Assembly: GCA_049325575.1 (NCBI GenBank)
Contig: JBMOLK010000006.1
Coordinates: 1-25,250 of the forward strand
Direction: 5' to 3'
DNA from: JBMOLK01 sp049325575
Lineage (GTDB): Bacteria > Bacillota > Clostridia > Acetivibrionales > Acetivibrionaceae
DNA: 25,250 nucleotides
Below are positions 15,818 to 21,685 of this stretch, piece after piece. The notes beneath the pieces were generated by a model, which was not told the DNA's origin, did not search any database, and saw only the letters and a list, made by a program, of their open reading frames with translations. The stretch's first letter is position 1; each line of letters starts with the position of its first letter. Both the position numbers and the translations under genes were made by a program.

Positions 15818-16020
15818 CTCCGGTAAATGCTCCTGCCATCAGTGCAAACTGTATGCTGGTGTCAATATTCACATCACGTACCGGCATCAGGCCGTTTTTC
15901 TTGAGTACATACTCAAGGGTCATTTCGGGAACTCCGCCTTTTCTGCCTCCTATAATAGTCTTACCTTTGACATTAACCCATTTAAAGTCAGGCTCCGTCT
16001 TCCTTCCTACCAGAAATAAT
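15818..16020 (-). pseudogene. 203-bp duplicated fragment of the ABC substrate-binding protein gene
   Basis: Bases 15818-16020 align without gaps to 18202-18404, inside the substrate-binding protein gene, in the same orientation. I count 10 differences in 203 positions (about 95% identity). The copied part encodes FLVGRKTEPDFKWVNVKGKT through to ALMAGAFTG, roughly a fifth of the mature protein, and has neither start signals nor the rest of the domain. It remains open within a chance frame (15744-16043) but cannot make a working binding protein. Three of the substitutions change residues (Pro to Thr, Asp to Val, Gly to Val). Confidence 0.9.
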
Positions 16021-16126
16021 GAATTTAAAGTAACATTAAGCAATTAGCCCAAATTTTAACTATAATGCATTATTTAAGAGCTATTTTTTTTTTTTTTGCA
16101 AAAATTTATCCCTTTATCAGAATTAT

Positions 16127-16154
16127 TTGTCATGCTAGACTATTGTTGTATAAT
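16127..16154 (+). promoter_or_regulatory. Promoter of the metalloprotease gene
   Basis: TTGTCA (16127-16132), a 16-nt spacer and a perfect TATAAT (16149-16154) make a good vegetative promoter, 84 nt before the start. A run of 14 T (16084-16097) lies about 30 bp upstream and may act as an UP-like tract. A 10-bp palindrome, TGTTGCAACA (16165-16174), sits just after the expected start of transcription and could be an operator. Confidence 0.6.
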
Positions 16155-16237
16155 TTTACTAATGTGTTGCAACAGTTATTTTGTGAAAATATACATATTT
16201 TTATAAAATACAGTTACTAGAGAGGAGTATATGCTAA

Positions 16238-16858
16238 ATGAATATGAGGAGAGTTGTTATATCTTTATTTGTGTGTCTATTTCTGTTTACATGTTTTACT
16301 AATCAAGCAAGTGCCTATAAGAGATTCTATTATTGTGGTAAACTGAACGGAGGTGTTTATGCGAGAACGTGGGGGATATCTCCTAATTCTTATACATTGC
16401 ATAATAGGACAGTGAATTATTATGATAGAGCTTTGTATGCAGTTTCTAGTTGGAATGGTATAAACCCAACTACAACTAGTAAGGAAGATGTATCTTTATC
16501 ACATACATCAAATGTCTCGTCAGCCACATTAAGATTTTATGTTGGTAGTTATGGTAATTATGATTGGGATGGTTGCATTGAGCATTATGATAGTAGTGGA
16601 AAATATATTTATGTATATGCAACTCCTGGGAATTGGGATTATTGCAAAATGTTTATTAATGCTTATCATACTAATCAATCTGTTTATACAAATAGTATAA
16701 TTAATGCCATAGCTGGTCATGAGATCGGGCATGCATTTGGTTTAGATGATTTAAGAGACAGTAGGGATCAAAACACGCTAATGTGGTATCAATCTGGTGG
16801 TTATAGAACAGAGGGAATAACATCTGATGAAGTTAATGGCATTAGGGATATTTATTAA
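16238..16858 (+). CDS. Small secreted zinc metalloprotease (metzincin type)
   Basis: A 206-residue protein with a signal peptide (1-26, cleavage near ASA-Y) and the zinc motif HEIGHAFGLDD (161-171). His161 and His165 are ligands, Glu162 is the catalytic base, and Asp171 stands where metzincins have their third ligand. Met182 in NTLMWY is placed as a Met-turn. The Asp third ligand recalls snapalysin (M7), while the overall length and GHAFGLDD also fit small matrixin-like (M10) proteins. It would be released or act at the cell surface. GAGGAG is 10-12 nt before the ATG; a second in-frame ATG is two codons later. Codon usage is visibly more A/T-rich than in the neighbours, and a transporter-gene fragment lies upstream, suggesting acquired DNA. 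The lipoprotein gene follows 16 nt later. Confidence 0.85.
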   Translation: MNMRRVVISLFVCLFLFTCFTNQASAYKRFYYCGKLNGGVYARTWGISPNSYTLHNRTVNYYDRALYAVSSWNGINPTTTSKEDVSLSHTSNVSSATLRFYVGSYGNYDWDGCIEHYDSSGKYIYVYATPGNWDYCKMFINAYHTNQSVYTNSIINAIAGHEIGHAFGLDDLRDSRDQNTLMWYQSGGYRTEGITSDEVNGIRDIY

Positions 16859-16874
16859 AATAGGAGGGTTAAAA

Positions 16875-17500
16875 ATGATTAATAAAAAGGGTGTAGTTTT
16901 AGTTTTTATTGTATTGACTCTATTTTTAAGTGTTACAGGTTGTAATAATAATAAAGATGTTGCAGTAAATGATAATCCTGGAGGGGGCATAAATGTTAGT
17001 AAAACTAAGTCATTCGCTAGTGTAAAGGAGTTGAAGGAAAGTGCAGAAGAGATTGTACGTTTGAAAGTTCTATCTTCTGAAACTGTAAAGCACGAAGAAA
17101 TGCATTTTACGGTATCTAAAGCAGAGGTATTGAAAGTTTACAAGGGTAACCTTGTTGAGGGAAACATAATAAACCTTACACAAACAGGTGCAGTTGTTGA
17201 TGGCCAAGATATCAGCATAGCTGGGGATCCTATTTATATTCCAGATGATGAAATGATACTTTTTCTAAAAAAATATGTAGGCCTGTTGTGGAAAATGCAT
17301 ATCTTACTTTAGGCATTAACGATGGCAGATTTGATATAAAAGACTCAAAAATTATAGCAAGAGGCTTTGGTAATGGTGATAAGTCAACATCAAAAACAAA
17401 GGATAAAGCAAAAAAGTCAGACTCAATTGATGAAATGGATTTCGATGATATCAATGAACTCGGCTTTTCGGTGGAAGAGTTTGAAGAAAAAATTAAGTAG
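16875..17500 (+). pseudogene. Lipoprotein gene interrupted by a -1 frameshift
   Basis: The ATG at 16875 has AGGAGG 7 nt upstream, preferable to an in-frame ATG at 16827 inside the protease gene. The product has a lipoprotein signal with lipobox VTGC (Cys23), then an Asp/Asn-rich spacer and a small domain, FASVKELKESAEEIVRLKV and onward. After KKYV (nt 17268-17279) the frame runs into a stop at 17310-17312. The -1 frame continues sensibly as PVVENAYLTLGINDGRF and ends at 17500 with an acidic/lysine-rich tail. Together they give about 208 residues. A heptamer A AAA AAA (17267-17273) in the correct register for -1 slippage lies just before the break. Either one base was lost or the frame is bypassed. 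Family not recognised. Confidence 0.7.
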
Positions 17501-17533
17501 AGAATAAGTAATAAATTTTGCGTAAATTGAGTA

Positions 17534-17585
17534 AAAATCTCCTTCTTGTCAAGAATTATTGTGGAAAATACAGGAAGGAGATTTT
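17534..17585. terminator. Terminator after the lipoprotein gene
   Basis: AAAATCTCCTTC (17534-17545) pairs perfectly with GAAGGAGATTTT (17574-17585) around a 28-nt loop. The stem ends in T on either strand, with more T/A following on plus (ATTTTATTATTTC). Confidence 0.65.
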
Positions 17586-17679
17586 ATTATTTCATTAATT
17601 AAAGTTCCTTAGTCGAAAACATATTAGCTAAACGTGAGTTTCTGTATCCATTGGATAATTTATTCATGCAAATATAACT

Positions 17680-17712
17680 GGAGACCGCATTGCTTAATTC
17701 CGAGCGGTCTCC
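17680..17712. terminator. Hairpin between the accessory patch and the ABC importer
   Basis: GGAGACCGC (17680-17688) pairs perfectly with GCGGTCTCC (17704-17712), loop 15 nt, followed on plus by TTTTCAT. On minus it lies 29 nt past the substrate-binding protein stop and is the likely operon terminator, although its minus-strand T content is modest. Confidence 0.7.
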
Positions 17713-17740
17713 TTTTCATAACATGTCAAACTAAAAGCTT

Positions 17741-18739
17741 CTATTCTTTCACATTCTCAATAGCTTTATCTGCATATTCTGTTGTCACTATTTCCTCGTA
17801 AGGAGCTTCCTTGTCAAGCTCACCTGCCATATGCATAACCTTCTGAAGAAGCTGGAGGGATTCTTTACCCATAACAGGGTCTTTACTCCAGGCGTCGGTA
17901 TCCTTATACCTTTTTGCAACCGTAATAAGGGTCTCTAGGTCAGAATCCGGGAAAGAGGGTTTAATTACTTCTGCTATTTCTTCCGGAGTATGGCTTTCAA
18001 CCCATTTTTGGCCCTTGTATATGGCATTGGTGAATTTCTGTATTATATCCTTATTCTTCTCAATATAGCTCTTCTTTGCGTAGTATGCAGTATAAGGTAT
18101 CTCACCGCTTTCCTTTCCGATAGATGCAAGTATGTATCCCTTACCTTCCTTCTCAACCTTCGACGCTACAGGTTCAAACAGTGTAACGTAGTCGCCCTGG
18201 CCTCCGGTAAATGCTCCTGCCATCAGTGCAAACTGTATGCTTGTGTCAATATTCACATCACGTCCCGGCATCAGACCGTTTTTCTTGAGTACATACTCAA
18301 GGGTCATTTCGGGAACTCCGCCTTTTCTGCCTCCGATGATTGTCTTACCTTTGACATTATCCCATTTAAAGTCAGGCTCCGGCTTCCTTCCTACCAGGAA
18401 TGATCCGTCACGCTTGGTAAGCTGTGCAAACACAACAGCGTGGTCTTCCTTTCCTTCATTGTAAACATAGATAGCTGCCTCGGGTCCGGAAAATCCTATG
18501 TCTGATTGACCTGATAAAACAGATGTCATAACCTTATCCGCACCTTGCCCGTTTGTTAGCTCTATTTCCAGCCCTTCCTCCTCAAAGAAGCCCTGGTTTA
18601 GAGCAACATACTGGGGAGCATAGAAAACAGAATGGGTAACTTCGTTTAGCCGTACCTTCTTATATCCGTTTCCCCCACATGCAGTAAAGACAAGAAGCAT
18701 ACATGCTGTCGTCATTAGAAGTATAATTAGTTTTCGCAT
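17741..18739 (-). CDS. ABC importer substrate-binding lipoprotein (NMT1/SsuA/TauA/ThiY-like)
   Basis: A 332-residue extracellular lipoprotein. The signal MRKLIILLMTTACMLLVF ends in lipobox FTAC. The mature part begins like NMT1/THI5-type binding proteins: VFYAPQYVALNQGFFEEEGL, then a DIGFSGPEAAIY phosphate/ligand-loop-like segment and RKGGVPEMTLEYVLKKNG. The frame is open 19 codons further, overlapping the permease stop, but GGAGG lies 8 nt before the ATG at 18739, which also gives a proper signal peptide. It is last in the ATPase-permease-binding protein unit. Such systems carry sulfonates, nitrate, thiamine-pyrimidine precursors or related compounds; no riboswitch or neighbouring pathway gene shows which. 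A 203-bp piece of this gene is repeated at 15818. Confidence 0.9.
   Translation of the reverse strand: MRKLIILLMTTACMLLVFTACGGNGYKKVRLNEVTHSVFYAPQYVALNQGFFEEEGLEIELTNGQGADKVMTSVLSGQSDIGFSGPEAAIYVYNEGKEDHAVVFAQLTKRDGSFLVGRKPEPDFKWDNVKGKTIIGGRKGGVPEMTLEYVLKKNGLMPGRDVNIDTSIQFALMAGAFTGGQGDYVTLFEPVASKVEKEGKGYILASIGKESGEIPYTAYYAKKSYIEKNKDIIQKFTNAIYKGQKWVESHTPEEIAEVIKPSFPDSDLETLITVAKRYKDTDAWSKDPVMGKESLQLLQKVMHMAGELDKEAPYEEIVTTEYADKAIENVKE
18202..18404 (-). repeat. Source copy of the 203-bp direct repeat
   Basis: This internal segment of the substrate-binding protein gene matches 15818-16020 at 193 of 203 positions in the same orientation. The copies flank 2181 bp that hold the protease and lipoprotein genes. 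Confidence 0.9.
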
Positions 18740-18792
18740 CCTAAACACCTCCTTACGCCAATATATTCTATCTAATTCACTAATGTGTACCA

Positions 18793-19605
18793 TCACTTTA
18801 TTTTTACAATCAGCCTTTCGATATAGGCTACTATCTGGTACATGAAAGCTGCTGCAGCCGATAGTATAATTACACTGGTCATAACCAGGTCAAGCTGGAA
18901 CACCTGCCCGCCATAGACAATAAGGTAGCCTATGCCTGCCCTTGATACCAGGAATTCTCCTACAATAACACCTACCCAGGAAAGGCCTACATTTACCTTA
19001 AGAGCATTTACTATAACAGGCAGTGATGATGGAAGCACTACCTTTGTTAGTACCTGAAGCCTGTTTGCTCCAAAGGTCTGCACCAGTTTTATCTTATCGC
19101 TGTCCACTCCTAGAAATCCGTTTAATACTTCAAGTATTGTCACAACAATTGATATTGTCATGGCTATAACTATTATTGCAGAAGGGCCTGCACCTATCCA
19201 AACAATAAAAATCGGCCCCAGGGCTATCTTAGGCAAACTGTTTAAAATGACAAGGTAGGGTTCCATGACCTTTGCCAAAAACTCCGACCACCAAAGAATT
19301 ACTGCAACAAGCGTACCTAAAAGTGTCCCCAGGATAAATCCCAACACTGTCTCCCCGCAGGTTACCCCAATATGCTTAAAAAGCTGGCCCTCCCTGTACA
19401 AGTCTGCCAAGGTTCTGATTATCCTTGACGGCTGGCTTGTTATAAAGGGGTCTATCAGCTTAAACTGTGCAGCCAGCTCCCACAGTGCAAAAAACACTAT
19501 TACTATCATTAGTTGAGTAGCCAGAATGGTTAATTTCCTTAGCTTCACTTTTCTTAAATACTCCCTGTGTTCGGAAGATATGTACGGCTTGTTGGCATCA
19601 GACAT
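18793..19605 (-). CDS. ABC importer permease (SsuC/TauC-like)
   Basis: A membrane permease of about 270 residues, with about six hydrophobic segments and the EAA-type loop GANRLQVLTKVVLPSSLPVI that contacts the ATPase. The family is binding-protein-dependent permeases of the nitrate/sulfonate/taurine group. The frame is open to 19689, but GGAAGGAG (19616-19623) is best placed for the ATG at 19605 (MSDANKPY), with another ATG two codons earlier; the longer form would lie wholly within the ATPase gene. The chosen start overlaps the ATPase stop by 8 nt, and the binding protein follows, so the three genes are one operon. Confidence 0.9.
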   Translation of the reverse strand: MSDANKPYISSEHREYLRKVKLRKLTILATQLMIVIVFFALWELAAQFKLIDPFITSQPSRIIRTLADLYREGQLFKHIGVTCGETVLGFILGTLLGTLVAVILWWSEFLAKVMEPYLVILNSLPKIALGPIFIVWIGAGPSAIIVIAMTISIVVTILEVLNGFLGVDSDKIKLVQTFGANRLQVLTKVVLPSSLPVIVNALKVNVGLSWVGVIVGEFLVSRAGIGYLIVYGGQVFQLDLVMTSVIILSAAAAFMYQIVAYIERLIVKIK

Positions 19606-20365
19606 AAACATCAAGCTCCTTCCATATCTCATTAAAGTATTTTCTAAATTCCGGTGCTTCCCTTGAGCACAAAGGTGTCCTATTGTCACAAGACAATTTG
19701 ATATTAAAAATATTCTTTACAGTGGCAGGTCTCTTTGAAAGTACCAGCACCCTGTCAGCCATGCTTATGCTTTCTGCTATATCATGGGTTACAAGTATGG
19801 CGGTTTTGTTTTCTTTCTTAATTATTGAATAGATATCATCTGTAACTGCAAGCCTTGTCTGGTAATCAAGGGCAGAGAATGCCTCATCAAGAAGCAGTAT
19901 TTCAGGGCCTATGGCAAGTGTCCTTATAAGGGCGGCCCTTTGTCTCATACCTCCTGACAGTTGAGATGGATATTTGTCTTTAAATTCGTAAAGCCCGTAC
20001 GTATCCAAAAGCTTTAAAGCATACTCCCTGGTTTTGGGGGAAAGTGTTTTTCTTATTTCCAGACCTAAAAGAACATTCTGAAGGATGGTTCTCCATTCAA
20101 AAAGATGATCCTTTTGCAGCATATACCCTACCTTCTCGGAAGTCCCCAAAACCGGTTTACCGTCTACCATAATACTTCCTGAAGACGGAAGTATAAGTCC
20201 CGCAATAAGGGAAAGAAGCGTTGACTTCCCACACCCGCTTGGCCCAACTATGCTTACAAATTCACCTTTCTCTACCGAAAAGTTAATGTTCTCAAGGGCA
20301 TTGGTCTCTCCGTTTAGTGAGTGATATTTCATACCCAGGTTGTTTACTTCCACAATGTACTTCAA
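19598..20365 (-). CDS. ABC importer ATPase (SsuB/TauB-like)
   Basis: A 255-residue cytoplasmic ATPase with every motif in place: Walker A GPSGCGKST (41-49), Q-loop Gln84, signature LSGGM (136-140), Walker B LLLDEAF (157-163), D-loop SALD and H-loop His194. The GMRQRAALIRTLA phrase is typical of the nitrate/sulfonate/taurine importer group. The start is TTG, with GGAGG 8 nt upstream. It is the first gene of the operon and is divergent from the zinc-ribbon protein gene; the 124-bp gap holds that gene's promoter. Confidence 0.93.
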   Translation of the reverse strand: MKYIVEVNNLGMKYHSLNGETNALENINFSVEKGEFVSIVGPSGCGKSTLLSLIAGLILPSSGSIMVDGKPVLGTSEKVGYMLQKDHLFEWRTILQNVLLGLEIRKTLSPKTREYALKLLDTYGLYEFKDKYPSQLSGGMRQRAALIRTLAIGPEILLLDEAFSALDYQTRLAVTDDIYSIIKKENKTAILVTHDIAESISMADRVLVLSKRPATVKNIFNIKLSCDNRTPLCSREAPEFRKYFNEIWKELDVYV

Positions 20366-20420
20366 ATTTCACACCTCCAACCTTAGGGCTTTACAATAGT
20401 ATATTCCTGTATGGTTCTAA

Positions 20421-20450
20421 TTGACACTTCAAGGAGTTCTAAGAGATAAT
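20421..20450 (+). promoter_or_regulatory. Promoter of the zinc-ribbon protein gene
   Basis: A perfect -35 TTGACA (20421-20426), an 18-nt spacer and GATAAT (20445-20450) make a strong vegetative promoter. Its TTG cannot be the start codon of the gene, which fixes the shorter reading frame beginning at 20490. Confidence 0.75.
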
Positions 20451-20489
20451 ATATATAAAATAATATGTGTTAAACGGGGAGTGATTTGG

Positions 20490-20903
20490 TTGAAAAGTAT
20501 AAAGCCTGGAAGAGGGCCATCTGCATTAGGAGCTTTTGTCGGTATCTTTGTTGCCTTGTTTGGAGTATTTTGGACTGTATCGGCTGCAAGCATGGGTGCT
20601 CCTTCGATTTTTCCACTGTTCGGAGTATTCTTTGTAATAATTGCTGTAGTCCAGATTGCATATAACCTTAATAATGCAGCAGCAAAAAACAGGATGTCAG
20701 TTTATGATATTACAGATGATAACGAGGAAGTTGACCCTATACAGAAACTCATAGATGACAGAGAAGATGGAAGGAACAATTCGTATAGATCAGATAATGT
20801 GATGGATGAAAGCAGTGATATAAACTACTGTCCTTACTGCGGGAAGCATTTGGATCAAGACTATGTTTTTTGTCCCAAGTGTGGAAAACAAGTGAAAGGC
20901 TAA
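20490..20903 (+). CDS. Small membrane protein with C-terminal zinc ribbon
   Basis: About 137 residues. Two hydrophobic segments (about 12-32 and 40-58) anchor it in the membrane, and an acidic, flexible region follows. The last 25 residues are a zinc ribbon, CPYCGKHLDQDYVFCPKCGK, with two CxxCG knuckles that should bind one zinc. Zinc ribbons tethered to two membrane helices are frequent in Firmicutes but without a common function. The start is TTG (20490) with GGGGAG 8 nt upstream; the nearer GTG at 20481 is too close to the ribosome binding site. It has its own promoter and terminator, so it is monocistronic. Confidence 0.8.
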   Translation: MKSIKPGRGPSALGAFVGIFVALFGVFWTVSAASMGAPSIFPLFGVFFVIIAVVQIAYNLNNAAAKNRMSVYDITDDNEEVDPIQKLIDDREDGRNNSYRSDNVMDESSDINYCPYCGKHLDQDYVFCPKCGKQVKG

Positions 20904-20933
20904 GTATTAAGAAAAGAATTTTTCAGTTCAAAA

Positions 20934-20964
20934 AGAGGCTGTATTCATATCGCTGACAGCCTCT
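20934..20964. terminator. Hairpin between the zinc-ribbon gene and folE
   Basis: AGAGGCTGT (20934-20942) pairs perfectly with ACAGCCTCT (20956-20964), loop 13 nt, flanked by A-run and CTTTA. It lies between convergent genes and is probably bidirectional. Confidence 0.75.
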
Positions 20965-21024
20965 CTTTAATATAATCCTTGAAGTTTTAACTCTCGCAAA
21001 AGAGTTTAATAAAACTATCCATAC

Positions 21025-21588
21025 CTACCTGCCGTTTATAAGTGACATAACCTCGGACCTGGTCTTGGCATCCGTCTTTATAATTCCCCTTAAAGCTGAA
21101 GTAACAGTCTTGGAGCCCGGTTTCTTTATGCCCCTCATAGTCATACAAAGATGTTCTGCTTCTACCACAACAGCAACACCCAGGGGACTTATAGCGTCCA
21201 TTATGACATCCGCCACCTCACTGCTAAGACGCTCTTGAAGCTGCGGTTTTTTTGCAATAAGGTCTACTATCCTTGCAAGCTTGCTTAGGCCCATAATCTT
21301 ACCCTTTTTAGGAATATAAACCACGTGAGCCACACCTACAAAGGGAAGAAGGTGATGCTCGCAAACCGAGTAAAGTGGTATATCTTTAACCAAAACCATC
21401 TCTTCGTGGTTTTCCTCCTGGAATACCTTTACCAGTTCCCTAGGGTCCTTATGAAGACCCGCAAATATTTCTTCATACATTCTGGCAACCCTGTCCGGAG
21501 TCTCTTTTAGTCCCTCCCTGTCAGGATCATCTCCAATTGCAAACAGAATTTCCCTCACAGCCGCCTTTACACGTTCTTTATCTATCAT
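21025..21588 (-). CDS. folE: GTP cyclohydrolase I FolE
   Basis: This enzyme opens GTP to 7,8-dihydroneopterin triphosphate, the first step of tetrahydrofolate synthesis. The 187 residues match the family. Zinc ligands are Cys76 and His79 in SVCEHHLLPF and Cys148 in EHLCMTMRG, so it is the zinc-dependent FolE type rather than the metal-variable FolE2. GKIMGLSKLARIVD and KKPQLQERL are also family phrases. AAAGAGG lies 8-9 nt before the ATG. It stands alone, 18 kb from folP-folB in this window, with its own promoter. Confidence 0.96.
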   Translation of the reverse strand: MIDKERVKAAVREILFAIGDDPDREGLKETPDRVARMYEEIFAGLHKDPRELVKVFQEENHEEMVLVKDIPLYSVCEHHLLPFVGVAHVVYIPKKGKIMGLSKLARIVDLIAKKPQLQERLSSEVADVIMDAISPLGVAVVVEAEHLCMTMRGIKKPGSKTVTSALRGIIKTDAKTRSEVMSLINGR

Positions 21589-21650
21589 AGCAATGACCTC
21601 TTTCTATTCCATCTATATCTAATTATTTATCTTTAAACTTGTCTTAGTAT

Positions 21651-21679
21651 ATTATACTGCATAATCGAAAAAATAACAA
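21651..21679 (-). promoter_or_regulatory. Promoter of folE
   Basis: On the minus strand TTGTTA (21679-21674), a 17-nt spacer and a perfect TATAAT (21656-21651) lie about 60 nt before the folE start. The promoter starts only a few bases after the cphA stop. Confidence 0.6.
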
Positions 21680-21685
21680 AACCAA

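Noticed and set aside
15744..16043. 99-codon minus-strand frame as a real small gene
   Set aside because: Its middle is a fragment of the substrate-binding protein gene, and the ends are unrelated sequence without start signals.
16827..16874. Upstream in-frame ATG for the lipoprotein gene
   Set aside because: It lies inside the protease gene without a ribosome binding site and would bury the lipoprotein signal; the ATG at 16875 has AGGAGG and a proper lipobox position.
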